A stretch of 64,000 nucleotides of DNA. It comes from Rhodanobacteraceae bacterium (GTDB taxonomy: Bacteria; Pseudomonadota; Gammaproteobacteria; Xanthomonadales; SZUA-5). The stretch's first letter is position 1. Each line of letters opens with the position of its first letter. Below the pieces are notes generated by a model, which had not been told where the DNA came from, made no database searches, and was given only the letters and a program-made list of their open reading frames with translations. The stretch is taken from contig JADKFD010000100.1 in the NCBI GenBank assembly GCA_016717705.1, positions 11,699 to 75,698 of the forward strand. The letters run 5' to 3'. This document shows, one piece after another, positions 40,530 to 48,984 of the stretch. A program made the translations under genes and the position numbers.

Positions 40530-41866
40530 ACACAACGCCCGAATTTTCCGCCTTGCGCCGCTTCGACTGGTCGCAGGCCTCCGCAGCCGAGCGCAGCGAG
40601 GCCCTGTCGCGGCCGCTGAGCAGCAGCAGCGATGAATTGCTGGCCAAGGTGCAGCGCATCCTCGATCAGGTGCGCGCCGACGGCGATGGCGCCTTGCGCG
40701 CGCTGACGCGGCGTTTCGACCACTGCGAGCTGGCCGATTTTGCCGTCAGCGAAATCGAACTCGCAGCGGCTGCTGCCAGTCTGAGCGACGAGCTGAAGCA
40801 GGCGATCGACGACTCGCGGCGGCGCATCGAGCGCTTCCATCGCGAGACCCGGCCGCAGCCGATCGCGCTGTCGACCGCGCCCGGCGTGATGTGCGAGCGT
40901 CTGCCGCTGCCGATCGTGCGAGTCGGCTTGTACGTGCCCGCCGGCAGCGCGCCGTTGCCGTCGACGGCACTGATGCTGTGCATTCCGGCGCGCCTTGCCG
41001 GCTGTCGCGAGATCGTGCTGTGCACGCCGCCGCGTGCGGACGGCTCGGCCGATCCGGCGGTGCTGTATGCCGCGCAGGCCTGCGGCGTGACCCGCATCTA
41101 CAAGCTCGGCGGCGTGCAGGCGATCGGCGCGATGGCCTATGGCTGCGACAGTTTCGCGCGCGTCGACAAGATCTACGGTCCCGGCAATGCCTATGTCACC
41201 GCCGCCAAGTGGCTGGTGTCGCATGAGCAGGGCGGCGTGGCGATCGACATGCCGGCGGGACCGTCCGAGGTGCTGGTGGTCGCCGACGCCATGGCCGAGC
41301 CGGAATTCGTCGCCGCCGATCTGCTGTCGCAGGCCGAGCACGGCCCGGACTCGCAGACGCTGCTGGTGACCGACACCGAAGATCTGGTCGGAACCGTCAA
41401 CGAGGCGTTGGCGATGCTGCTGCGCGAACTGCCGCGTGCCGCGCAGGCCAGTCAGGCGTTGGCGCACAGTCGCGCCATCGTGGTCGACAATCTCGACCAG
41501 GCGATCGAGGTGTCGAATGCCTATGCGCCGGAACACCTGATTCTGAACGTCGCCGACCCGCGCCGCCTGCTGTTGTCGGTGGAGAACGCCGGCTCGGTGT
41601 TCCTCGGTCGCTACACGCCCGAATCGCTGGGCGACTACACCAGCGGCACCAACCATGTATTGCCCACCTACGGCCACGCGCGCACGCTGAGCGGCCTGTC
41701 GGTGCAGAGTTTCCAGAAACTGGTGACGGTGCAGGAGGCCAGCGCCGAAGGGCTGAAGGCGATTGGCCCGGCGGCGATGACGATGGCGCACGCCGAGGGG
41801 CTGCACGCCCACGCGCTTGCGGTGCAACTGCGTCTGCGTGCAATCGCCTCCGAGGGCCGGCCGTGA
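40526..41866 (+). CDS. hisD: histidinol dehydrogenase
   Basis: Catalyses the last two NAD-dependent oxidations of the pathway (histidinol to histidine). It is 446 residues. Motifs: PIVRVGLYVPAGSAPLPSTA, KIYGPGNAYVTAAK, AIDMPAGPSEVLVVADA, the metal/substrate site LLSQAEHGPDSQTLLV, and TSGTNHVLPTYGHARTLSGL. It overlaps hisG by 4 bases at its start and hisC by 4 bases at its end. No defect is seen. Confidence 0.96.
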   Translation: MNTTPEFSALRRFDWSQASAAERSEALSRPLSSSSDELLAKVQRILDQVRADGDGALRALTRRFDHCELADFAVSEIELAAAAASLSDELKQAIDDSRRRIERFHRETRPQPIALSTAPGVMCERLPLPIVRVGLYVPAGSAPLPSTALMLCIPARLAGCREIVLCTPPRADGSADPAVLYAAQACGVTRIYKLGGVQAIGAMAYGCDSFARVDKIYGPGNAYVTAAKWLVSHEQGGVAIDMPAGPSEVLVVADAMAEPEFVAADLLSQAEHGPDSQTLLVTDTEDLVGTVNEALAMLLRELPRAAQASQALAHSRAIVVDNLDQAIEVSNAYAPEHLILNVADPRRLLLSVENAGSVFLGRYTPESLGDYTSGTNHVLPTYGHARTLSGLSVQSFQKLVTVQEASAEGLKAIGPAAMTMAHAEGLHAHALAVQLRLRAIASEGRP

Positions 41867-42987
41867 GCGTGCTCGAACTGGCGCGCCCGGAGTTGCTGGT
41901 GCTCAAGCCGTACAGCTCCGCGCGCATGGAGGCGGGCAAGGCCGCGGTCATGCTCAACGCCAACGAATCGCCCTACGCGCCGTTTGCGGGCGATGCGCTG
42001 GCGCTGAACCGCTACCCGGACCCGCAGCCGGCCGCGCTGCTGGATCAGTTGGGACGCGCCTATGGTGTCGACGCCGGGCAGATCTTCGTCGGTCGCGGCA
42101 GCGACGAGGCGATCGATCTGCTGGTGCGCGCCTTCTGCCGCGCCGGCCGCGATGCGGTGCTGATCTGCCCGCCGACCTTCGGCATGTACGCGGTCGCCGC
42201 CGGCGTTCAGGGCGCGGCGGTGGTTGCCGTGCCGCTGCAGGCCGAGCGCGACTTCGCACTGGATGTCGATGGGGTGCTGAACGCCGCGCGGGTCAATCCG
42301 GTCAAACTGGTGTTTGTCTGCACGCCAAACAATCCGACCGGCGGCAGCGTGCCGATCGACCAGATCACCGGTCTGGCCACCGCGCTGGCGGGTCGGGCAC
42401 TGGTGGTGGTCGACGAGGCTTACGCCGAATTTGCCGACACGCCCTCGGTCACCTCGCTGCTCGACCAGCACCCGAATCTCGTCGTGCTGCGCACGCTGTC
42501 CAAGGCCTATGGTCTGGCCGGCGCGCGCCTGGGTGTGTTGATCGCCGCGCCCGAGATCATCGGCCTGATCCGCCGCATCATGGCGCCGTATCCGCTGCCG
42601 ACGCCGTGTCTGGCGGCGGCGCTGGCGGCCTTCTCCGATGCGGCCAGCGCGGCGCGCGTCGAGCATCTTGCGACCACGCGGTCCGAGCGCCGGCGGCTGG
42701 CGACGGCTCTGCGTGCGCATCCCGCGGTGCGCCACGTATGGCCGAGCGATGCCAATTTCGTCGCGTTCCGCGTCGACGATGCCCACGCGACCTGGCGCCA
42801 GTTGCTCGATCGCGGCGTGATCGTCCGCGATGTCAGCCATTACCTCGGGCTGGCAAATTGCCTGCGCGTCAGCGCGGCGCCGGGGAAGGGGCTGGGCGGC
42901 GTGGGGGGAGGAGGGCCGGGGGCGGCGCAAGGCCACAGCAGCGCAAGACGCCGGCCGAGGCCACCGATGCGTTCCTTGCAGCCCTGA
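41863..42987 (+). CDS. hisC: histidinol-phosphate aminotransferase (anomalous C-terminus)
   Basis: PLP-dependent transaminase of histidine synthesis. GTG 41863 overlaps the hisD stop (GTGA). Cofactor motifs are complete: LNANESPYAP, VGRGSDEAIDLLVRAF, CTPNNPTGG, VVDEAYAEF and the PLP lysine in TLSKAYGLAGARLG. After ANCLRVSA (about residue 340) the expected GTPxEN-like ending is displaced: a G-rich stretch at 42876-42947 intervenes, and TPAEATDAFLAAL then appears in another frame at 42948. The final 30 residues as read are not family-like. An assembly fault or insertion is likely. The catalytic core is unaffected. Confidence 0.9.
   Translation: MSVLELARPELLVLKPYSSARMEAGKAAVMLNANESPYAPFAGDALALNRYPDPQPAALLDQLGRAYGVDAGQIFVGRGSDEAIDLLVRAFCRAGRDAVLICPPTFGMYAVAAGVQGAAVVAVPLQAERDFALDVDGVLNAARVNPVKLVFVCTPNNPTGGSVPIDQITGLATALAGRALVVVDEAYAEFADTPSVTSLLDQHPNLVVLRTLSKAYGLAGARLGVLIAAPEIIGLIRRIMAPYPLPTPCLAAALAAFSDAASAARVEHLATTRSERRRLATALRAHPAVRHVWPSDANFVAFRVDDAHATWRQLLDRGVIVRDVSHYLGLANCLRVSAAPGKGLGGVGGGGPGAAQGHSSARRRPRPPMRSLQP
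42876..42947. other. G-rich anomalous stretch in the hisC 3' end
   Basis: About 70 bases with G runs (GGGGAAGGGG, GGGGGGAGGAGGG, GGGGGCGG) break the family-like C-terminus of HisC. The composition is unlike the flanks and like the block at 45670-45826. Confidence 0.5.
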
Positions 42988-43124
42988 TGTCTTTGAGGAA
43001 AAAATTCTGCGGACGTGTGGACGTCGCGTCCGTCGCTACGCGGCCAACGTACCCCGGGGTCGCGAGGCGCACCGGGCTCATCGCAACCAACCCACAACCA
43101 CACCAACACCGACAACCGAAATCA

Positions 43125-44186
43125 ATGCGCAAAATCCTCTTCATCGACCGCGACGGCACGCTGATCGAAGAACCTGCCGACGAGCAGATCGATTCCTTCG
43201 AAAAGCTGCGCCTGCTGCCGGACATGATCGTGCCGCTCAAGCGGCTGGCGGACGCCGGCTATGAGCTGGTGATGGTGTCCAACCAGGATGGGCTGGGCAC
43301 CGCGAGTTTCCCGGAAGACACCTTCTGGCCGGCGCACAATCTATTGCTGCACATCCTGCAGTCGCAGGGCATCCACTTTTCCGCGACCCGCATCGACCGC
43401 CACTTCCCGCAGCAGCCCAACGACACGCGCAAGCCCAAGGTCGGACTGATGCTGGATTACCTGGCCGATCCTGGCTGGGACCGCTCGCGCAGCGCGGTGA
43501 TCGGCGATCGCGACACCGATCTGCAGTTTGCCGTCAACCTCGGTGTGGCCGGTATCCGCTGCGGGCCCACCGGCCTGTCGTGGCCAGAGATCGCGCGGCA
43601 ATTGCTGGATGCGCCGCGGACGGCCCAGGTGGTCCGGGCCACCAAGGAAACCCGTATCGAGGTCAGCGTCGATCTGGATGCGGAGAGCGCGCCGGAGATC
43701 AGCACTGGCCTGGGCTTCTTCGATCACATGCTGGAGCAACTCGGCAAGCACGGCGGCTTCGGGCTCAAGCTCAAGTGTGTCGGCGATCTGCACATCGACG
43801 AGCATCACACGGTCGAAGATTCTGCGCTGGCGCTGGGTCAGGCACTGCGCCAGGCGCTGGGCGACAAGCGCGGCATCGGGCGCTATGGCTTCACGCTGCC
43901 GATGGACGAGACCCTGGCGCAGGCCGCGCTGGACCTGTCCGGACGCGCCTGGCTGGAGTTCGACGGGAGCTTTCCGCGCGAACGTGTTGGCGAACTGCCA
44001 ACCGAGCTGGTCGCGCACTTCTTCCGCTCGCTGTGCGACACGCTCGGTGCCAACCTGCACCTGACGGTACGTGGCGACAACGCGCACCACATGGTCGAGG
44101 CCTGCTTCAAGGTGGTTGCCCGGACCTTCCGGCAGGCATTCAAGCGCGAAGGCGATACCCTGCCCAGCACCAAGGGGGTGTTGTGA
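43125..44186 (+). CDS. hisB: bifunctional histidinol-phosphatase / imidazoleglycerol-phosphate dehydratase
   Basis: A 353-residue two-domain enzyme. The N-terminal HAD phosphatase (residues 1-165) has the nucleophile motif FIDRDGTLIEEP, MVSNQDGLG and VIGDRDTDLQFA. The C-terminal dehydratase (170-353) has GLGFFDHMLEQLGKHGGF, DEHHTVEDSALALG and DNAHHMVEACFKVVARTF, which bind manganese. This fused form is typical of gammaproteobacteria. About 140 bases separate it from hisC, the widest gap inside the operon apart from that before hisG. ATG 43125 is preceded by a CCAACA-rich spacer and no strong Shine-Dalgarno. Confidence 0.95.
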   Translation: MRKILFIDRDGTLIEEPADEQIDSFEKLRLLPDMIVPLKRLADAGYELVMVSNQDGLGTASFPEDTFWPAHNLLLHILQSQGIHFSATRIDRHFPQQPNDTRKPKVGLMLDYLADPGWDRSRSAVIGDRDTDLQFAVNLGVAGIRCGPTGLSWPEIARQLLDAPRTAQVVRATKETRIEVSVDLDAESAPEISTGLGFFDHMLEQLGKHGGFGLKLKCVGDLHIDEHHTVEDSALALGQALRQALGDKRGIGRYGFTLPMDETLAQAALDLSGRAWLEFDGSFPRERVGELPTELVAHFFRSLCDTLGANLHLTVRGDNAHHMVEACFKVVARTFRQAFKREGDTLPSTKGVL

Positions 44187-44962
44187 GCGCAGTCGTCGTC
44201 GTCGATTCCGGCGTCGCCAACATCGGCTCGGTGGTCGCCGCTCTCGAGCGTGCGCAGGCGCAGGTCAGCGTCAGCCGCGACTGGGAAGTCATCCGCCGCG
44301 CTCCGCGCGTGCTGCTGCCCGGCGTCGGCGCGGCGGCGGCGGCGATGCGCGAGCTCGATCGGCTCGGGTTGAGCGAGCGACTGCCGACACTCACGCAGCC
44401 GGTGCTGGGCGTGTGTCTGGGGATGCAGTTGCTGTTTGAGGGGTCGGAGGAGGGGGCAGAGCATCGGGACCCGGGGCCCGGGACCCGGGACCCGGCAACG
44501 GCCGCGAGCCGCGACCTTCCGCCGGCTGGCGGTCATCAGGAATCCGCCGCAGAGAATTCGGATACGGGCTGTGCCTGCTCTTCCGGGTCCCGGGTCCCGG
44601 GTCCCGGGTCCCGGCTGCACGATGCCGTGCCTTGCCTCGGGATCCTCCCCGGCACGGTCCGCCGCTTGCCCGAATCCCCCGGTGTGCGCATCCCGCACAT
44701 GGGCTGGAACGCCCTGCTGCCGCGCCGCGTGCATCCGCTGGTCGAGGGCCTGAGCGAGCGCGACTACGCTTATTTCGTGCACAGTTTTGCCGTGGCCGAG
44801 AGCGAGCTGACCCTGATGGCCTGCCAGCATGGCGGCACGTTCTCGGCGATCGTCGCGCGCAGCAATTTCATGGGTGCGCAGTTCCATCCGGAGCGCTCGG
44901 CGGCGGTCGGCGCGCGCCTGCTGCGCAATTTCCTGACACTCGAAGCCGAGGCACTACGCTGA
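44183..44962 (+). CDS. hisH: imidazole glycerol phosphate synthase glutaminase subunit, with in-frame palindromic insertion
   Basis: Supplies ammonia from glutamine to HisF. GTG 44183 overlaps the hisB stop (GTGA). It is 259 residues, while the family is about 200. The catalytic Cys lies in PVLGVCLGMQLLF (about residue 78), and the His-Glu dyad in AQFHPERSAAVGA. The excess is one block, residues about 93-150, encoded by 44461-44640 and bounded by GGGACCC-type inverted repeats. It falls in the loop after GSEEG, before LGILPGTVRRLPE. The frame is preserved across it, and the rest of the protein is normal, so the gene is probably functional with a surface loop insertion. Confidence 0.92.
   Translation: MSAVVVVDSGVANIGSVVAALERAQAQVSVSRDWEVIRRAPRVLLPGVGAAAAAMRELDRLGLSERLPTLTQPVLGVCLGMQLLFEGSEEGAEHRDPGPGTRDPATAASRDLPPAGGHQESAAENSDTGCACSSGSRVPGPGSRLHDAVPCLGILPGTVRRLPESPGVRIPHMGWNALLPRRVHPLVEGLSERDYAYFVHSFAVAESELTLMACQHGGTFSAIVARSNFMGAQFHPERSAAVGARLLRNFLTLEAEALR
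44466..44614. repeat. palindromic element inserted inside hisH
   Basis: The left arm (44466-44495) consists of repeated GGGACCC/GGGCCC units, and the right arm (44583-44614) has four GGGTCCC units in opposite orientation. An 87-base middle separates them. It codes for a low-complexity peptide (DPGPGTRDP ... SGSRVPGPGSR) without a stop. Confidence 0.7.
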
Positions 44963-45843
44963 TGTTGGTTTATCCCGCAATCGATCTGCGCGGCGGGCGG
45001 GTGGTCCGCCTGCAAAAGGGCGACTACGACCTCGAGCAGCGCTACCAATTCGATCCGCTGGCGCTGGCGCAGTCCTATGCCGACGCCGGTGCCAGCTGGC
45101 TGCACGTCGTTGATCTGGATGGTGCGCGCTCCGGCGACAGCGCCAACCTCGCGGCGATCGAAGCGATCGCCAACAAGGTCTCGATGCAGGTGCAGGCCGG
45201 TGGCGGCGTGCGCAGCGAGGATGACTTCAAGCGCTTCGTCGACGCCGGTGTGTCGCGCGTGGTGGTCGGCAGTCTGGCGGTGCGCGAGCCGCAGGTGGTC
45301 GACGCTTTGCACTGGCGCTATGGCGCCGACAGTCTGACGCTGGCGCTGGATGCGCGAGCGGATGAAAGCGGGGTGTTTCGCGTGGCTACCGCGGGCTGGC
45401 GCACGCTGGAAAGCGCCACGCTGATGGACTTGCTTGGCAGCTTCATCGGCAAGGGCTTTGGGCATTTTCTGGTCACCGACATCGACCGCGACGGCATGCT
45501 CGGCGGGCCGAATGTCGAGTTGTATCGGGCGCTGCGCGTGTTGGCCCCGAAGGCGGCGATCCTGGCCTCGGGCGGCGTTCAGGGCCTCGCCGACCTGACA
45601 GCGCTGCGCGAGGTGGGCGTGGCCGGCGTGGTGATCGGCAAGGCGCTGCTCGACGGCCGGTTCACGCTGCGGGGGCGCTTGGGGGGCCCGGCACGAAAAA
45701 AACAAAGAAAGCCCGGGGGGGGGGGGCGGGGGGGGGGGGGCCCCTCCCGCCGCCAACGGCCAATAATCCCCCCCGGCGCGGGCGCGGCGCCCATCGCCGG
45801 GCGCCCGGCCCCCCCCCCCGCCGCCTTTACAGGCCACTCATGA
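44962..45843 (+). CDS. hisA: phosphoribosylformimino-AICAR ribotide isomerase (anomalous C-terminus)
   Basis: TIM-barrel isomerase of histidine synthesis. ATG 44962 overlaps the hisH stop (TGATG). Motifs: VYPAIDLRGGRVVRLQKGDY (catalytic Asp near residue 8), VQAGGGVRSEDDF, VVVGSLAVREP, LVTDIDRDGMLGGPN (second Asp), and ILASGGVQGLADL. The family-like sequence ends at VVIGKALLDGRFTL (45669). The following 58 codons are low-complexity Gly/Pro/Arg and come from the anomalous block; the natural protein should end within about ten residues of that point. The hisF ATG overlaps the apparent stop. Confidence 0.92.
   Translation: MLVYPAIDLRGGRVVRLQKGDYDLEQRYQFDPLALAQSYADAGASWLHVVDLDGARSGDSANLAAIEAIANKVSMQVQAGGGVRSEDDFKRFVDAGVSRVVVGSLAVREPQVVDALHWRYGADSLTLALDARADESGVFRVATAGWRTLESATLMDLLGSFIGKGFGHFLVTDIDRDGMLGGPNVELYRALRVLAPKAAILASGGVQGLADLTALREVGVAGVVIGKALLDGRFTLRGRLGGPARKKQRKPGGGGRGGGGPSRRQRPIIPPGAGAAPIAGRPAPPPAAFTGHS
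45670..45826. other. low-complexity G/C-homopolymer block at the end of hisA
   Basis: Contains G12 (45715-45726), C, G13 (45728-45740), then C-rich sequence and a C11 run (45809-45819), plus an A-run. Poly-G on the left with poly-C on the right is what is expected if reads from both sides end in artefactual G calls. Probably an assembly fault rather than biology. Confidence 0.55.
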
Positions 45844-46613
45844 TCGCGCGCCGAATCATCCCGTGTCTCGACGTACGCGACGGCCAGGTGGTCAAGGGCG
45901 TGCAGTTCCGCGACATCAAGGTCATCGGCGAAATCCTCGATCTGGCGCTGCGCTACCGCGACGCGGGTGCCGACGAACTGGTGTTCTACGACATCACCGC
46001 CAGTCCGCAGGGGCGCAGCGTGGACCGCGAGTGGGTACAGCGCGTGGCCCGGGCGATCGACATCCCGTTCTGCGTGGCCGGAGGTATCCGCAGCGTGGCC
46101 GACGCACGCGCGGTGCTGTATGCCGGCGCCGACAAGATATCGGTGAATTCGCCGGCGCTGGAAAATCCCGGCCTGATCGATGCATTGTCGACCGAATTCG
46201 GCGCCCAGTGCATCGTCGTCGGTATCGACAGCCGGCAGTTCGACGGCGAATACCACGTCAATCAATATTCCGGGGACCCGGAGAAAGCGCGCGAACTGGC
46301 ACGGCGCACACTCGACTGGGTGGTCGAAGCGCAGGCGCGCGGTGCCGGCGAAATCGTCCTCAACTGCATGAATGTCGACGGCGTACGCCAGGGGTTCGAC
46401 ATCGCGCAACTGAAGGCGGTACGTGCGATCTGCCGGGTGCCGCTGATCGCCTCTGGCGGGGCCGGCGCGGTGGCGCATTTCATCGATGTGTTCGAGCAAG
46501 CCGACGTCGATGGCGCGCTGGCGGCGAGCGTGTTCCATTCGGGCGAGATTGCCATCCCGCAGCTGAAGGCAGATTTGCGCGCCGCCGGAATCGAGGTTCG
46601 AATCGAGGCGTAG
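45840..46613 (+). CDS. hisF: imidazole glycerol phosphate synthase cyclase subunit
   Basis: TIM-barrel cyclase of 257 residues that partners HisH. Catalytic Asp residues lie in RRIIPCLDVRDGQVVKGVQF (about residue 11) and in the GVRQGFDIAQLK region (LNCMNVDGVRQGFDIAQL). Phosphate-binding motifs are FCVAGGIRS, SGGAGAVAHFIDVFE and GALAASVFHSGEI. ATG 45840 is 1 base off the apparent hisA stop. The gene is complete and normal. Confidence 0.96.
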   Translation: MIARRIIPCLDVRDGQVVKGVQFRDIKVIGEILDLALRYRDAGADELVFYDITASPQGRSVDREWVQRVARAIDIPFCVAGGIRSVADARAVLYAGADKISVNSPALENPGLIDALSTEFGAQCIVVGIDSRQFDGEYHVNQYSGDPEKARELARRTLDWVVEAQARGAGEIVLNCMNVDGVRQGFDIAQLKAVRAICRVPLIASGGAGAVAHFIDVFEQADVDGALAASVFHSGEIAIPQLKADLRAAGIEVRIEA

Positions 46614-46650
46614 GTCAAAGCAACAGGCAGATTCAAGGAGCACGGACCCC

Positions 46651-47259
46651 ATGACCCCATTCGCCATCCCCGCCAACATCGACTGGTCCAAGGGCCTCAT
46701 CCCGGCGATCGTCCAGGACGCCGACAGCGGTCTGGTGTTGATGCTCGGCTACATGGACGCCAAAGCCCTGGCCGCCACCTGCGAGCTCGGGCACGTCACC
46801 TTTTACAGCCGCAGCAAGCAGCGACTGTGGACCAAGGGTGAGACCAGCGGGCATTTTCTCAAGCTCAGGTCGATCGCCATCGACTGCGATGGCGACACCC
46901 TGCTGCTCATGGCGCGCCCCGTTGGCCCGGCCTGCCACAATGGCACCACGACGTGTTTCGGCGAGTTTCCGGGGCCTGAACTCAGCTTCCTTGGCCAGCT
47001 CGATCGCCTGGTGGAGCAGCGCTACCACGAGCGCCCGGAGGGCAGCTATACGACCCGCTTGTTCGAGGCCGGCACCCGGCGCATGGCGCAGAAGGTGGGC
47101 GAGGAGGGCGTGGAGACCGCGTTGGCAGCAGTGGCGCAAGATGCCGACGATCTGCTCGCCGAATCGGCTGACCTGGTGTTCCATCTGCTGGTGTTGCTGC
47201 GTGATCGCGGATTGGGCCTGGCCGATGTCGCCAAGGTGTTGCGCGCGCGGATCAAGTAG
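46651..47259 (+). CDS. hisI: bifunctional phosphoribosyl-AMP cyclohydrolase / phosphoribosyl-ATP pyrophosphatase
   Basis: The HisIE fusion, 202 residues. The cyclohydrolase half has VTFYSRSKQRLWTKGETSGH, AIDCDGDTLLLM and GPACHNGTTTCF, with zinc cysteines. The pyrophosphohydrolase half has RRMAQKVGEEGVETALAAVA and LVFHLLVLL. It is the last his gene, 37 bases after hisF, with AGGAG about 12 bases before the ATG. No strong terminator follows within the 243 bases before baeS. Confidence 0.95.
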   Translation: MTPFAIPANIDWSKGLIPAIVQDADSGLVLMLGYMDAKALAATCELGHVTFYSRSKQRLWTKGETSGHFLKLRSIAIDCDGDTLLLMARPVGPACHNGTTTCFGEFPGPELSFLGQLDRLVEQRYHERPEGSYTTRLFEAGTRRMAQKVGEEGVETALAAVAQDADDLLAESADLVFHLLVLLRDRGLGLADVAKVLRARIK

Positions 47260-47438
47260 TCGACTGCCGAGCGTTGCGTCGGGCGGGCGTGAATGTAGGC
47301 CGCGTGTGCGCCGCTTCATCGCGCTCACCGGCGCTTTCCAGCCAGTGCGCCGGGACCGCGGCACCACGGCCGCCTGGGCGCGAGTGACATGACCGTTGCC
47401 ACACCGTGCTTTGACGGAAAGTTGCGCCCGCCTTTGTG

Positions 47439-47500
47439 GAGATTCCAAGGAATCTCCCGTGCTTGGCTGTTGCAAATACGGGCAACGCGTTAACGTTGCC
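47439..47500. promoter_or_regulatory. two dyads upstream of baeS
   Basis: GAGATTCCAAGGAATCTC (47439-47456) has perfect 8-base arms with a 2-base centre. GGCAACGCGTTAACGTTGCC (47481-47500) is a near-palindrome ending two bases before the baeS ATG. Either could be an operator for BaeR or another regulator, or the first could be part of the his 3' end. Inference only. Confidence 0.35.
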
Positions 47501-47502
47501 GC

Positions 47503-48984
47503 ATGCGATTGAAACTCTGGCACCGGGTATTTGCGGTCTCCGCGCTGGCGACCCTGCTCGCCGTGGCGACGATGCTGCTGGTGCAGCAACACAACTTCAG
47601 ACGCGGCCTGCTCGACTACGTCAACCAGATCGATCGCGAGCGTGCGCAAGCGCTGGTTCCGGCCTTTGCCGCCGAGTATCGCGATATCGGCAGTTGGGAG
47701 CGATTGCGCCGCAATCCGATGCGTTTTCGCGCACTGCTCGATCAATCAGGTGCCGGGCGCAACGATTTCCGGCCGCCGCCGCCCCCGGAAGGTCCCCCCC
47801 GTCCCGGGCGCGGCCGCTTCGACGACGGCCCGAGCGATGGTCCTCGTGATGGCCGGCCGCCGCGCGCCGGGCCGCCGCCACGTGGCGATGCCGACGGTGA
47901 AGGCCCGCGCCGTCGCTATGCCATCTATGATGCCGCCGGTGTCTCCGTCATCGGTCCGCCGGAGCCGTGGCCGCAGGCGATCAGCCTGCCAATCGAGGTC
48001 GACGGGCATGCAGTCGGTGCTCTGGTGTTCCTGCCACTGCCGAGCCTGGAAAGCAGTTGGGATCTGGATTTTGCGCGTTCGCAACTGGTCAGCGGCATCG
48101 CCACTGCGCTGGTCGTGTTGCTGCTGGCGACGCTGGCTTCGATGGTCCTCGCCCAGCGTCTGGTGGCGCCGCTGCGCTGGATGGCGGATCGCGCCAAGCG
48201 CATTGCGAACGGCGACTATGCCGCGCGCGTGGGCGGCGAACGCAGCGACGAGATCGGCGAACTCGGGCGTGATTTCGACGCCATGGCTGAGGCCCTGCAA
48301 GCCAATCGCGACGCGCGCCAGCGCTGGACCGCCGAGATCAGCCACGAATTGCGCACGCCGATCGCGGTGATGCGCGCCGAACTCGATGCGCTGGAAGACG
48401 GCGTGCGCAAGTTCGACGCTGGCGCTCTGCACTCGTTGAGCGGCGAAACCACGCGCTTGACGCGGCTGGTCGAGGATCTGTACCAGTTGTCGCTGGCCGA
48501 TGCTGGCGCGCTGGCCTATCGCTTCGAGGAGCTCGATCTGGGACTGTTGTTGCGCGAGACCATTGACGCCAATGCCGCTACGTTCAGCAAAGCGGGGCTG
48601 CAGTTGGAACTCGATCTGGCGCCGATGGCGACCGTTCGCGCCGATGGCGGTCGGATACGCCAGCTGTTCGCCAACCTGTGCGCCAACAGCTGTCGCTACA
48701 CCGATGCGGGAGGGCGCGTGCGCGTGTCACTGCAGCCGCAGGGGAGTCGCTGGCTGCTGCACTGGGACGACTCGGCGCCCGGCGTGCCGACCGACGCGCT
48801 GCCGCGGCTGTTCGATCCGCTCTATCGCGTCGACGTTTCGCGCAGTCGCGCTGCAGGCGGCGCCGGCCTCGGGCTGGCCATCGTCCGGCGCATCGCCGAT
48901 GCGCATGGAGCGACGATTGCCGCGCAGGCTTCACTTCTGGGTGGAGTCAGGATCGTGATGGAGTGGCCGGGGGTCAAGGCATGA
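47503..48984 (+). CDS. baeS: BaeS-like sensor histidine kinase
   Basis: A 493-residue envelope-stress type kinase. It has transmembrane helix 1 (FAVSALATLLAVATMLLVQQ) and a periplasmic domain resembling E. coli BaeS (FRRGLLDYVNQIDRERAQAL; GSWERLRRNPMRF). This is interrupted by a striking Pro/Gly/Arg-rich segment at about 88-145 (FRPPPPPEGPPRPGRGRFDD, then GRPPRAGPPPRGDADGEG). After transmembrane helix 2 (LVVLLLATLASMVLAQRLV) come HAMP, the phospho-His (EISHELRTPIAVM), N-box NLCANSCRYT and the G-boxes DDSAPGVP and GGAGLGLAIV. All are intact. The stop overlaps baeR by 4 bases. Confidence 0.88.
   Translation: MRLKLWHRVFAVSALATLLAVATMLLVQQHNFRRGLLDYVNQIDRERAQALVPAFAAEYRDIGSWERLRRNPMRFRALLDQSGAGRNDFRPPPPPEGPPRPGRGRFDDGPSDGPRDGRPPRAGPPPRGDADGEGPRRRYAIYDAAGVSVIGPPEPWPQAISLPIEVDGHAVGALVFLPLPSLESSWDLDFARSQLVSGIATALVVLLLATLASMVLAQRLVAPLRWMADRAKRIANGDYAARVGGERSDEIGELGRDFDAMAEALQANRDARQRWTAEISHELRTPIAVMRAELDALEDGVRKFDAGALHSLSGETTRLTRLVEDLYQLSLADAGALAYRFEELDLGLLLRETIDANAATFSKAGLQLELDLAPMATVRADGGRIRQLFANLCANSCRYTDAGGRVRVSLQPQGSRWLLHWDDSAPGVPTDALPRLFDPLYRVDVSRSRAAGGAGLGLAIVRRIADAHGATIAAQASLLGGVRIVMEWPGVKA

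Noticed and set aside
39455..41866. A fused HisG-HisD protein
   Set aside because: The extra T at 40334 carries the hisG frame into that of hisD; corrected, hisG stops at 40529 and overlaps hisD by 4 bases.
41817..44186. A single long frame covering hisC's region and hisB
   Set aside because: The upstream part is a shadow frame of hisC; HisB starts at 43125 with its HAD motif.
45670..45826. G-quadruplex regulatory element in the his operon
   Set aside because: The G tract is followed by a C tract and filler and destroys the conserved HisA end, which suits an assembly artefact better.
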